Shown here in pieces: positions 16,633 through 25,991 of a stretch of 64,000 bases of DNA. The first letter of the stretch is position 1. Each line of letters begins with the position of its first letter. Origin of the DNA: CBDAKK01 sp965196605 (GTDB lineage Bacteria; Spirochaetota; Spirochaetia; WTKD01; G963693115); assembly GCA_965196605.1 (NCBI GenBank), contig CBDAKK010000001.1, positions 421,403 through 485,402 on the forward strand, read 5' to 3'. A program made the translations under genes and the position numbers. The notes beneath the pieces were generated by a model that worked only from the letters and a program-made list of their open reading frames with translations, was not told the origin of the DNA and searched no databases.

Positions 16633-18075
16633 TTATCGCCAGAAGCGCGGCGAAAAAATAATGAGCACTGCAAAAAGCTCTAGACGGCCGGTTATCATTA
16701 TCAAACTCAAGAACGATTTAATCCATGGGGAAAAAAACGCATAGTTGTCAACCGCGCCAATACTTCCGAAACCAGGTCCTATGTTTCCAAGGGTTGCAAG
16801 GGCGGTGGTAAAACTAGTGAGAATGTCGTAGTTTTCTAAGGAGACTATAAAGGTTGTGAGGAGTATTAAAAAGGCATAAGAGCCTATAAACAGCAGCACT
16901 ATTCGCACGTAGTCTTCACCTACTGGGCGCTTGTTAAGCGTAATGCGTTGCACCTTTAATGGCGTAAAAAAATACGTCAATTCTCTTGCAATGTACTTTA
17001 TTGTCAAGAGTATGCGTATGACTTTTATGCCACCACCCGTAGAGCCCGCGCATCCGCCTATAAACATGAGGAGAAACAAAACAGTTTGTGAAAAGTTTGG
17101 CCACAGCTCAAAGTCTGCTGAGACAAAGCCGGTGGTTGTGATGATGGAGCTTACTTGAAACACTCCGTCTATCAGCGCTTCGCGTAGCGACAAATTCATG
17201 GCGCGCATAAGGTTTATAACAATAAATACCGTTGCACCAAGAATTATGATGAGATAGGCTTTTAGCTCTGAATCCTTGAGAATAGATTTGAAGGTGCCAC
17301 TTATTAATAGGAAGTAGAGCGAAAAGTTTATGCCTGCAAGGGTCATGAAAATAGATACTACAATTTTCACGCTCGAAGACACACCTATAAGGCTTGTATT
17401 GTAGGTAGAAAAACCTCCGGTCGCCATGGTTGCAAAGGCGTGTGTAAGCGCATCAAACCAGCCTAGACCTACCAGCATAAGCAAGATGGTCTCAAGAACT
17501 GTCAAGGCGCAGTAGAGCAACCAAAATATTTTTGCCATTTGCGTAATGCGCGGTGTTATTTTTTCTAAGGAGGGGCCTGTAGCTTCGGCTGCCAAGAGTG
17601 TATTGCCCCCAATGCCAATAAGCGGAAACACCGCAACGGTTAAAACGACAATGCCCATGCCCCCAAGCCAGTGCGTGAGCGCTCTCCAAAACAGTATTGC
17701 TCTCGACAGCCCTTCTATTTCAATAAGCGTGGTAGCGCCTGTTGTGGTGAGCCCTGAGGTTGTTTCAAACACGGCGTCTATAAAAGACGGCATGGCCCCA
17801 GAGAGGACATAGGGTATGGCACCAACTATGGAGACAGAAACCCAACTTATAGGGACGGCTATAAGCCCTTGCTTAAGGTGCAATTCGCCCTTGAGCGAGC
17901 GCATGAAATACACAAACAAGCTGCCAATAAGTAAAATGATGAACGCAGGAATTGCAAAGGCAGAGATAATTTCATACTCTTTGTACAACAGCGCCATGAG
18001 TATTGGAAGCACAAAGAAAAGCGCATATAACATGAGCATGAAGATGACAACTCGAACTAGTAAAAAATGCTTCAT
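16633..18075 (-). CDS. trkH: Trk-type potassium uptake channel protein
   Basis: Membrane-embedded K+ translocating subunit (480 aa), a four-repeat MPM-fold protein with pore loops. Visible pore-type motifs include TTTGATTLIEIEGLSRAI, FATMATGGFSTYNTS, ITTTGFVSADFELWPN and ALATLGNIGPGFGSIG, all with the conserved Gly of selectivity filters. There are many transmembrane segments. It follows trkA by 55 nt on the same strand, so the two form the usual gated uptake operon. No clear Shine-Dalgarno site precedes ATG 18075. Confidence 0.95.
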   Translation of the reverse strand: MKHFLLVRVVIFMLMLYALFFVLPILMALLYKEYEIISAFAIPAFIILLIGSLFVYFMRSLKGELHLKQGLIAVPISWVSVSIVGAIPYVLSGAMPSFIDAVFETTSGLTTTGATTLIEIEGLSRAILFWRALTHWLGGMGIVVLTVAVFPLIGIGGNTLLAAEATGPSLEKITPRITQMAKIFWLLYCALTVLETILLMLVGLGWFDALTHAFATMATGGFSTYNTSLIGVSSSVKIVVSIFMTLAGINFSLYFLLISGTFKSILKDSELKAYLIIILGATVFIVINLMRAMNLSLREALIDGVFQVSSIITTTGFVSADFELWPNFSQTVLFLLMFIGGCAGSTGGGIKVIRILLTIKYIARELTYFFTPLKVQRITLNKRPVGEDYVRIVLLFIGSYAFLILLTTFIVSLENYDILTSFTTALATLGNIGPGFGSIGAVDNYAFFSPWIKSFLSLIMITGRLELFAVLIIFSPRFWR

Positions 18076-18130
18076 AATAATTTTGCCAATGTCATTGCAT
18101 GCGCCATAAGCTTAACCCTTGTATGTAGCA

Positions 18131-19576
18131 CTATCTGCTAGCAGCAGCAATAGCACCCTGTCCAAACAGCGCTTGAACCTTCTCCCGTTCACTTGATGGG
18201 GCAAGACACAACACGGTATCATTAACTGCGACGGTAGTGTTTCCGGATGCAATAATGCTCCCCATTTGCCCACTGTTTACACATAGTATTATTGAATGCT
18301 TTGGTAACACTATGTCCATAACTTTTGTATAAGCAACCTTGCTGTCTTTTTCCACACTACAGCGAAAAATTTCATAGCTTTTCTCTCGAATAATAGAGTA
18401 TAAAGACATCTGTCCACTAAGGTAGTTTCTAATAGACTCGGTTACTTCGTTCTTCACGCTCAATGAATAGCCTATGCCCAATTCAGCAGCTATTTTCAAA
18501 TATACCTGCGACTCAACAAGCGCTATAGTCTGCTTAACACCAAGCTTATGGCTATGCGCACCAATGACAATGTTGCGCTCATGAGATTCGGTTGCCGCAA
18601 TAACCATGTCAAAAGATTTTATCTCAATCTCTTCTAAGACATTCTCTTCACTCACATCTGCATGCAATACCGTAACATCATGAAATACATCGGCAAGCTC
18701 GTTGCAGCGCGCATGGTCACTTTCAACTATGGTTATGTCCCGCGTTGCAAAACGCTTTTTTCGTATTATGTGAGAGAGATTATTGCTCTGTGTATTAAGA
18801 TAGCAATCCACCAATTGCGTACCAACTTCCCCGCCACCTATTATCATTATTTTTTTTATTGCCTTTGCTTCTTTAGAACGCTTTCCTAAATGCGTAAAAA
18901 GCACATCCAATACATCATGCTCACCTATAAAAAAAAGTTCGTCCCCTTCCTGACACTTCGTATCTCCAGAGGGAACAATGCTCTGTCCCTCCCTGTCTAT
19001 AAGGGCAAGCAAGAATCGGCCTTCCAGAACTGCAGGCACCTGAGCCATGCTCATAATGTCTTTTATTGCCACATCCTTCATAACAGAACTCGAAGACACC
19101 ATAATGTTACGCATGATGATGCGTCCAAAATCCTGAAAGGTATACACATCGCTCACGCCCCCACCGTATTCTATGCTACGTATAATGGCGTATGCCGCCT
19201 CACGTTCGGGGTTTACAATATGATCGACACAAAACAGTTCTTCCATTTCATCATAATTTTCAAAGTACTCTTTGCTTCTAATACGTGCTATGCATTTTAT
19301 GTTTTGAGAAAACTTTTTCGCTATATTACAAGCAATAAGATTGACTTCATCAGAGTCTGTAGCCGCTACAAAATAATCAGCGCTTGCTATATCGGCTTCT
19401 TCAAAAACTTCTTTGCGCGTACCTTCATCTATAATCACCTTGCAGTCGATGCGAGTTTGCACCCTCATAGCCCGTGTACGCACGCGCTCAATGAAAACAA
19501 CTTGATGGTTCTCACGAGAAAGCATTTGCGCAACTTGCACTCCAATTCTTCCAGCTCCTAGAACAACTATCTGCAT
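18131..19576 (-). CDS. trkA: Trk potassium uptake regulatory protein TrkA
   Basis: Cytosolic NAD(H)/nucleotide-binding gating subunit of the Trk channel. The 481 aa contain two tandem RCK units, each with a TrkA-N Rossmann motif: MQIVVLGAGRIGVQVAQ at the N-terminus and KKIMIIGGGEVGTQLVD at about residue 243. Each unit is followed by a TrkA-C domain. It is co-transcribed with trkH downstream. The start has no Shine-Dalgarno site but a TACAAT 8 nt upstream and TTAACA 19 nt before that, so it too may be leaderless or nearly so. Confidence 0.95.
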   Translation of the reverse strand: MQIVVLGAGRIGVQVAQMLSRENHQVVFIERVRTRAMRVQTRIDCKVIIDEGTRKEVFEEADIASADYFVAATDSDEVNLIACNIAKKFSQNIKCIARIRSKEYFENYDEMEELFCVDHIVNPEREAAYAIIRSIEYGGGVSDVYTFQDFGRIIMRNIMVSSSSVMKDVAIKDIMSMAQVPAVLEGRFLLALIDREGQSIVPSGDTKCQEGDELFFIGEHDVLDVLFTHLGKRSKEAKAIKKIMIIGGGEVGTQLVDCYLNTQSNNLSHIIRKKRFATRDITIVESDHARCNELADVFHDVTVLHADVSEENVLEEIEIKSFDMVIAATESHERNIVIGAHSHKLGVKQTIALVESQVYLKIAAELGIGYSLSVKNEVTESIRNYLSGQMSLYSIIREKSYEIFRCSVEKDSKVAYTKVMDIVLPKHSIILCVNSGQMGSIIASGNTTVAVNDTVLCLAPSSEREKVQALFGQGAIAAASR

Positions 19577-19659
19577 ATACAGACATTGTAGTTAAAATAT
19601 ATCATTGTTTGTTAAGAAACTAACGCATATAAGTAGGTTAAAATAGGTGTGCACAATCA

Positions 19660-20919
19660 CTATGAATGCGAAAATATGTCGTGAACATACCCCGAAAGTA
19701 GGCAATTAGGGCATTCGCTTTCATCACCTTCTAACACAGACGCGCTTACGTACATGAGACGTCTTGCTTGGTCCATGGACTGCGGTGCGTCTCTTGTGCC
19801 TATGGTGTAGCGCTGTGAAGGCTCGCCACCACCTAAAAAAAGAGGCGCTATAAAGCAGCTGACTTTGTCGATAAGTCCTAAATTCAAAAAGGCATTGGTG
19901 AGTGTTGCCCCTGCTTCAAGCATGAGGGAATAGACACCTAATTCTATAAAATGACGCAGCGCTTCAACAAGTGGTACGCGTAGCATGTCTTTGTCTGTAG
20001 GCTTTAGGCACAAAATGTGCGCACCGGCACCTTCTAAGGCCTTACGCGCGGTTTTATTTTCATACCCCCTTTCAGTGGTACAAACAACAAGTCCGGGGGC
20101 TCTACGTTGCGTCTGAAAAAGACGCGCGCTTGGTGGTGTTTGCAAGGCGCTGTCAAATATTGCTAGCGCAGGGGAAGCACCTTGCACATGACGTACAGAA
20201 TAATGTGGATCATCCTTGAGCACTGTACCAAGACCTGTGCATAAAATCTGCGTATCACGCCTCATGCGGTGCACTTCTTTTCGCGCTGCGTAGTTAGTAA
20301 TCCACACAGAACTCCCGTCCTGTGCAGCAACCCGCGCGTCTAAGCTCTGTGCTATTTTTGCATGCACAAAGGGGCGTGCGTATGTTCGTGTTTCTCCTAC
20401 AAGTTTTGCAGAGGCATAAAGCGCATGTACAGCCTCATTCATAGTGTTCTCCACCTGCGTGTATTTGGAAAGCTCCGCTACCATGACATTATGCTTACGA
20501 AGCAATGCAATACCACGACCACGCACCTTGGGATTGGGGTCAGTCGAGGCAATGTATACGCGCCTTATGCCATAATGCAATATTGCCTCCGTGCATGGGG
20601 GCTGCTTCTTGCCCTCCCACGTAGTACAACAAGGCTCAAGCGTGCAGTAAAGCGTTGCGCCCTTCGCTTCAGAATAACTCAATTTTTTAAGCGCATCACG
20701 CTCTGCATGCAAGGTCCCGCGTGCCTTGTGATAGCCTGTAGAAATAATACGTCCGTTTTTTACCACAACAGCACCAACGCGGGGGTTCGGTAGCGTATCA
20801 CCCACATGCGCCTTCTGAGCAAGATCCAACGCAAGGTCCATGCATGCATCATGATCCAATTCTTGTGCTCTGCTGCTGTCTTCAGCGCTACAATGGAAAA
20901 TCTTACTTGCAGAACTCAT
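19660..20919 (-). CDS. ribD: Bifunctional riboflavin biosynthesis deaminase/reductase RibD
   Basis: Catalyses the deaminase and reductase steps of riboflavin synthesis. From ATG 20919 it is 419 aa. The zinc deaminase site is HAERDALKK (HAE) with TLEPCCTTWEGKKQPPC. DPNPKVRGRGIALL is also typical, and the C-terminal reductase domain contains RRDTQILCTGLGTVLKDDP and SLMLEAGATLTNAFL. I prefer 20919 over the longer frame from 21027, because the latter runs into the divergent DUF5312 gene and lacks homology. TACAAT lies 6 nt upstream of the ATG. No other rib genes are in the window. Confidence 0.93.
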   Translation of the reverse strand: MSSASKIFHCSAEDSSRAQELDHDACMDLALDLAQKAHVGDTLPNPRVGAVVVKNGRIISTGYHKARGTLHAERDALKKLSYSEAKGATLYCTLEPCCTTWEGKKQPPCTEAILHYGIRRVYIASTDPNPKVRGRGIALLRKHNVMVAELSKYTQVENTMNEAVHALYASAKLVGETRTYARPFVHAKIAQSLDARVAAQDGSSVWITNYAARKEVHRMRRDTQILCTGLGTVLKDDPHYSVRHVQGASPALAIFDSALQTPPSARLFQTQRRAPGLVVCTTERGYENKTARKALEGAGAHILCLKPTDKDMLRVPLVEALRHFIELGVYSLMLEAGATLTNAFLNLGLIDKVSCFIAPLFLGGGEPSQRYTIGTRDAPQSMDQARRLMYVSASVLEGDESECPNCLLSGYVHDIFSHS

Positions 20920-20925
20920 TACTTT

Positions 20926-20954
20926 ATTGTAAGTAATTTTGTATAATATACGTA
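20926..20954. promoter_or_regulatory. Back-to-back promoters of ribD and the DUF5312 gene
   Basis: TACAAT on the minus strand (20926-20931) is 6 nt from the ribD ATG at 20919. TATAAT on the plus strand (20942-20947) is 6 nt from the ATG at 20954. The two start codons are 34 bp apart, leaving no room for leaders; the -35 region of each would lie in or next to the other gene. Confidence 0.65.
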
Positions 20955-22573
20955 TGAGTAATATAACAAATCCTTCGTATCTCCATGGCGATAACTCAGA
21001 AGTCACCAGACTGCTACAACGGTTCAATATACAAGGATCAAAAGAAGTAGAAATTTTTCAAAATTTAGTACAAACAGGAAAGAGCAAAATCCTATATCAA
21101 GATGCGCTTGAAGTGACTGGACTAAAAAATAACCCACAGCTTTTCATGAATGCCATGGAAAAATTTGAAGAATGCCAAATCGCCATTTTTAGGCATGATT
21201 CATATGCAAATAATTCTGAAGAAAAAGATTATATTCGTTTATGCGATGAAGGTTCTGTAGTATTTTACGCAGAATACATCACAGAAATAATAACCAATGT
21301 TAATAAAGGAACGAGCTCAGTCTTGCCCCTTATTTCAGAAATAGAAAAGAAAGGAGTAAAAATTCCTAAAGACTTCATAAAAGTATACGACGCAGATTTT
21401 ATGAAATCGCTGCATGAGTCGACGGCAGATATGCGCGAAACCCTACTTATTATCAGCATACAAGTAAGAAATGACGTGTTTTTATTTACCCCGCCTACGC
21501 TTCCCTTTATATGCGAAATGTGCATTTGTAGAATTCAGTACATGGTGGAACAAGGCAATGTCATTCACACATTCGCACGCGTGTTTGATTTAACGCTTTC
21601 AGACATGCGGTTAAAGGTAGAATCGAATGACCTGCTTACATGGAAAACGCTTTCAGATACCTTATATGCTAAAATGGACTCCTTAAAAGGACAACAAGAC
21701 TTTAAGACCTACCCCGAACTTCTTATACTCTTCGCGGTGCTACACTTTCTGCTAAAGATAAAGATTTTACAAATAGAAAGTGAGCATGAATTTAATGAAA
21801 GCTGTACAAATTTTTCAAACATCATTATTAAAAAGATGCTTGAAACGCCCGGCGGCATGGTAGAACAACAATTCCAGAGTACATTACAAGAAACTGCACA
21901 AGATCTTTCTCTGAGCGAGCCCGAGAAATACATTGAAAAATTTTCATCAGAATCCATAATACGCGCTAGTGAGTTTAATGGTGAAAATCTATTGCCCATT
22001 GTCGATATGGAGAAATTTTATATTCACAAAGATGATCTCAAACACGTAATATCAGAACGTTATTTTATATTAGAAAATAAACTAGCAGAGCATTACCGTA
22101 AACTATTAAGAAAGTACCTCTCGGGGGGACTCTCACCAAAAGAAATTGTCTTTTTCGATCAAGATGTGCTTGAAACATCGGTACATCAAAAAATTATGGA
22201 ATTCGATGAGTTGTACTACAAAATACTCAAACAACCTGTAATACTTGCCTCAATTATTATTGAAAGCGGGAATAATAGCGAAGGTACCGCTGATACTGGT
22301 GCCACAGGCGACGATTTCTTAAAACGTTCTTCAAATTCCGGTCGCCTGAGCTTGTTTTTCAACGTTCAAACACAACGCTTACTAAAATGGTACATCATAT
22401 TTAATTTGAACATTCCCAAACTAGGCGAACGCGCCTACCAACAACTAAGCATTTTTAGAAAATTATTGCTTCTCTTTACAGGGCGTTACCAAAGCGTACG
22501 CACGCGTTTACGCCGCATTAGTGGAACACAAGGTGGCACAGAGCCACATTACAGCAAGGCAGTAAGAAAATAA
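20954..22573 (+). CDS. DUF5312 family protein (spirochaete-specific)
   Basis: A 539-aa protein of unknown function that I recognise as the DUF5312 type found in Treponema and relatives. It begins MSNITNPSYLHGDNSEVTRL and contains a middle region rich in charged helices, then RSSNSGRLSLFFNVQTQRLL and a C-terminal basic stretch, SVRTRLRRISGTQGG. No signal peptide or clear transmembrane segment is seen. TATAAT ends 6 nt before ATG 20954 and no Shine-Dalgarno site exists, so the transcript is probably leaderless. An ATG at 20939 overlaps the promoter and is unlikely. It is divergent from ribD and followed by an oxidoreductase after 50 nt. Confidence 0.75.
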   Translation: MSNITNPSYLHGDNSEVTRLLQRFNIQGSKEVEIFQNLVQTGKSKILYQDALEVTGLKNNPQLFMNAMEKFEECQIAIFRHDSYANNSEEKDYIRLCDEGSVVFYAEYITEIITNVNKGTSSVLPLISEIEKKGVKIPKDFIKVYDADFMKSLHESTADMRETLLIISIQVRNDVFLFTPPTLPFICEMCICRIQYMVEQGNVIHTFARVFDLTLSDMRLKVESNDLLTWKTLSDTLYAKMDSLKGQQDFKTYPELLILFAVLHFLLKIKILQIESEHEFNESCTNFSNIIIKKMLETPGGMVEQQFQSTLQETAQDLSLSEPEKYIEKFSSESIIRASEFNGENLLPIVDMEKFYIHKDDLKHVISERYFILENKLAEHYRKLLRKYLSGGLSPKEIVFFDQDVLETSVHQKIMEFDELYYKILKQPVILASIIIESGNNSEGTADTGATGDDFLKRSSNSGRLSLFFNVQTQRLLKWYIIFNLNIPKLGERAYQQLSIFRKLLLLFTGRYQSVRTRLRRISGTQGGTEPHYSKAVRK

Positions 22574-22623
22574 GACACCCATACCTAACGTTTTCTGCAA
22601 AACACTCTGTGTGAATACATACT

Positions 22624-23880
22624 ATGAAATCTCTTGCAATAATTGGCGGGGGCATACACGGCTCCATGCTTTTTGTGAACCTCCCGAAAAATATACGAAG
22701 AAACACGGTAATTATAGACACGCACACAACTCCCCTAGCCCGCTTCATATCGCAATGCAAGGCTGTCGGAGTGCCGTACTTACGCTCGCCGGGAAGCCAC
22801 TCTCTTCATAGGGATTTCCGCCACTTGTTTAAGTATGCGCGTGCCAACGGATTTGGTGCATCACATTTTTGGGGACCTTACGCTACGCCGTCACTACCGG
22901 TTTTTAGCGCGCATGCACACGCACTTTTAGAAGAATGCAAGGTACAAAACCACTGGCTACAAGCATGCGTTGTAGCCTTAAGGTACCAAGAAGATGCTTG
23001 GCACATAGAATGCAAGAACCCCAGCACGCACTTGCAACACACTGTTTCTGCGCGCCGTGTTATTTTAGCAATGGGACAGGACGATGCAAGTGTGCCCGCA
23101 GCCTTTGCAGCAGAGCTAGAACCACAAAACCACGTGCTGCACGAATCATTTGTAGCCCCCAAAAACAATACAAAGGTTTGCGTCATAGGCGGCGGCATGA
23201 GTGGCACGCAGTGCGCCCTGCGTTTAGTCAAAACAAAGAATCATGACGTTACCCTTATTTGCCCACAACCGCACACCGTAACAAACTTTGACAGCAACCC
23301 ATGTTTCATAGGCCCGCGCTGTCAGCCTTCGTTTTTGCGCCTTAGCTCATATGAAGAGCGCGCTGCATTGCTCAAAAAACACCGCTATCCCGGAAGCATA
23401 AACCCCGCCCTGTTGAAAGAATGCGAAAATATTCAAAACAATCCCGCGCTTGCAAAACGCTTTTCCATTGTTTATGGACGCGTTGCTACAGTACGCATGC
23501 TCAGGCAACAAGCTTATAAAGGTACTGGCGCGTGTGAAAAAAAATATGAACTAACACTTTCTAACAATAAACAATTTCTCTACGATGCAGTCATATGCGC
23601 AAGCGGGCTTAACACGCGCGCGCCCGAAAACTCAAGTTCGGCAAATCTCACACGCATCATTGCACCGCACCAAGAAATAGTGCAAAGTCTCATACGCAAT
23701 TACAAGCTACCGCACGCTATGGGAAACTTTCCTATAGTCTCCCCCAACCTTGAATGGCACACCAACCTTTTTGTAAGTGGCGCGCTTGCTGAACTGGAAG
23801 TGGGCATGGCAGCACGCAACATAATAGGAGCACACTTGACCTACAGACGACTGAAACATGTATGGAACACATGGAGCTAA
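22624..23880 (+). CDS. FAD/NAD(P)-binding oxidoreductase
   Basis: A 418-aa flavoprotein. An N-terminal dinucleotide-binding motif, SLAIIGGGIHGSMLF, and a second one, KVCVIGGGMSGTQCALRL (near residue 180), are separated by the arrangement typical of lysine/ornithine monooxygenase-like and thioredoxin-reductase-like enzymes. The C-terminal motif is FVSGALAELEVGMAARNIIGA. The substrate is unknown; no siderophore genes are nearby. It follows the DUF5312 gene by 50 nt and could share its transcript. No clear Shine-Dalgarno site is visible. Confidence 0.8.
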   Translation: MKSLAIIGGGIHGSMLFVNLPKNIRRNTVIIDTHTTPLARFISQCKAVGVPYLRSPGSHSLHRDFRHLFKYARANGFGASHFWGPYATPSLPVFSAHAHALLEECKVQNHWLQACVVALRYQEDAWHIECKNPSTHLQHTVSARRVILAMGQDDASVPAAFAAELEPQNHVLHESFVAPKNNTKVCVIGGGMSGTQCALRLVKTKNHDVTLICPQPHTVTNFDSNPCFIGPRCQPSFLRLSSYEERAALLKKHRYPGSINPALLKECENIQNNPALAKRFSIVYGRVATVRMLRQQAYKGTGACEKKYELTLSNNKQFLYDAVICASGLNTRAPENSSSANLTRIIAPHQEIVQSLIRNYKLPHAMGNFPIVSPNLEWHTNLFVSGALAELEVGMAARNIIGAHLTYRRLKHVWNTWS

Positions 23881-23933
23881 GGTGTTACTGTTCTCCTCGG
23901 TGGTCTTAAATTACCGAGAGCATTACATAGAGC

Positions 23934-25967
23934 CTAGCCTTTTTTTCCCTCTAGCAATTGCAAAAAAGCTTCGCAGCTTATAAGAGACGTGCCATATTCT
24001 TGCGCCTTTTTGCTTTTTGTAGAACGTGCATTCACATCGTCGGTAACCAAATAGGTCAAGTCCTTTGTAACAGAGGTTTTCACGCTCCCGCCCGCACGGC
24101 TTACCATGCCCTCTGCCTCTTTGCGCGCTATGGTGCGTCCATTATGCGTTAAGGTGCCAGTAAAACAAAAGGACATGCCCACAAGCGCGCCTGCGTTTTT
24201 TTGTGAGTTTTCAGCAATGCGCACAAAATGCAATAAATCTTCAAGTTCGACACGCAAATTATGTACAGCATGTACTATTGCCTGCGCAATGGTGGGCCCT
24301 ATTCCGTCTATATCAGAAAGTGCACCCTCTTCGGCACTGAGCAGTGCGTCCCAATTGTCTATGCCCGCAGCAACAAGTTTTCTGCCAGTGAGCGCTGCAA
24401 CGTTTTCTATGCCAATGGAAGCAAGAAACCTTTCAAATGATACGCTTGTGTTTTTGTGGAGTGAAGTATGCAGTTTTTTTGCAAGCGGTGCAGCTATTCT
24501 ATCAAGCGATGCAAGCGTATCTTCAGAAAGCCTATATAAGTCACCCATGGTATTTACAAGCTTTTCTTCCAAAACAAGCCTGTACAAAAGCGAGGTTCCC
24601 CAGTAGTCTATTTCGTGTACGGCTATCCAACGCTCTACGCGAAAAAGCAGGCGTCTTCTACAACTAAAGTTTGGGCAATAAAGCCGCGTGCCCTCGTTTA
24701 CAACAGCAGTACCACAGGTGCTACAATGGCTTGGCAAAACTATCTGCTTTGCATCCTCAGGGGTATGAACAAGCCGCTCCACCTTTGGTATTATTTCGCC
24801 ACGCTTTGCCACCATGACTTGTGAGCCAAGGCGTATTTGTAATTCTTCTATGTGTTGGGGGTGCACAAGATTTGCGCGCTTTACTACCGTGCCCGCAATG
24901 CGTACGGGCTCCAGTAGCGCAACAGGAGTATATAAATGCCCCGACTCGCTCCATATAATCTCGCGCAGTACGGTAACCGCATGCTCCAGTGGAAACTTAA
25001 AGGCTATGTGCCGCTTGGGGCGCGCAAGGAGCATGTCGTCTTTTTGGGCATAAGGTGCTTTTACCACAAGGCCGTCTATGTCGTAACCAAGCTTTTCGCG
25101 TGTTTTCATAACCGCGTTTCTATATTCACATACTGCAGCGGCGTCTTTGCATATGGCATGCGGCGCGGTAGCAAAACCACAAGCGCGTAAAAACTGCAGC
25201 TTTTCATCTTCAGAAAAGCCGCGCACTTCGTCAAAATTACGCACACGTTCAACCCTACTCTGCGCGCTGTTGTGTGCCGCTCCTCCATTTTCACGCAAAA
25301 ACTCAAAAGCAGCACGCTGTTCCTGCGCTTGCTCAAACCACAAGTCATAGCACAAGACCTGCAAGTGTTTAACGCCAACGCCGTCTTTTTTCTTCATAAG
25401 CCCGTTTGCGGCGTTGCGACAATTTGCTTTATCACTAAAGTATTTTTTATGCACTTCATGCGTCATAATCACTTCACCGCGCAGCGCGCAGTTGAGAGAA
25501 AGTGGAAGTTGTTTTATAACGCCCTGCATGTTACGCGCGTTCACAAAAATATTATCACCCACTGCGCCGTCCCCACGCGTTACCGCCGCGCGCAAAACGC
25601 CATCCACATACTGTAGTTCCAAACTCGCCCCGTCAAGTTTGTGTTGCACTACATAGCACTCACTCCCCTGTTCCGCTGCCCACGCATAAAAGGCTTCCTC
25701 GTCCGCTGCTTTTTCAAGGCTACCCATGGGCATGATGTGCGCAGTCTTTGGAAAAAAACCTTCGTCTGCCCCTATGACGCGTAGCCTAGGGTGGTCGGGT
25801 TCCAAGGAGCGCAGTTTGTCCCACAAGGCGTCAAACTCACCGTCACTGATGGCGGGCGTTTTGTTGTAGTACAAATCTTGATGATGCGCTATTTCGCGTG
25901 CAAGTTGCTCGACAAGCTGCGCCCGCGCGTGTTTGTCAGTAGGTTCCTGTAAATGAGTTGTAGTCAT
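23934..25967 (-). CDS. ligA: NAD-dependent DNA ligase LigA
   Basis: Seals nicks in replication and repair using NAD+. The 677 aa show the usual order: Ia domain with YYNKTPAISDGEFDALWDKL, nucleotidyltransferase with catalytic lysine in QHKLDGAS (about residue 117), OB fold, a four-cysteine zinc finger (CSTCG...CPNFSC), helix-hairpin-helix repeats (IDGIGPTIAQAI), and a C-terminal BRCT domain (GMSFCFTGTLTHNGRT). It starts 24 nt after lipA on the same strand, so the two are probably co-transcribed. No Shine-Dalgarno site is visible before ATG 25967. Confidence 0.96.
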   Translation of the reverse strand: MTTTHLQEPTDKHARAQLVEQLAREIAHHQDLYYNKTPAISDGEFDALWDKLRSLEPDHPRLRVIGADEGFFPKTAHIMPMGSLEKAADEEAFYAWAAEQGSECYVVQHKLDGASLELQYVDGVLRAAVTRGDGAVGDNIFVNARNMQGVIKQLPLSLNCALRGEVIMTHEVHKKYFSDKANCRNAANGLMKKKDGVGVKHLQVLCYDLWFEQAQEQRAAFEFLRENGGAAHNSAQSRVERVRNFDEVRGFSEDEKLQFLRACGFATAPHAICKDAAAVCEYRNAVMKTREKLGYDIDGLVVKAPYAQKDDMLLARPKRHIAFKFPLEHAVTVLREIIWSESGHLYTPVALLEPVRIAGTVVKRANLVHPQHIEELQIRLGSQVMVAKRGEIIPKVERLVHTPEDAKQIVLPSHCSTCGTAVVNEGTRLYCPNFSCRRRLLFRVERWIAVHEIDYWGTSLLYRLVLEEKLVNTMGDLYRLSEDTLASLDRIAAPLAKKLHTSLHKNTSVSFERFLASIGIENVAALTGRKLVAAGIDNWDALLSAEEGALSDIDGIGPTIAQAIVHAVHNLRVELEDLLHFVRIAENSQKNAGALVGMSFCFTGTLTHNGRTIARKEAEGMVSRAGGSVKTSVTKDLTYLVTDDVNARSTKSKKAQEYGTSLISCEAFLQLLEGKKG

Positions 25968-25991
25968 ATCTATAACATTAGAAAATACGCA

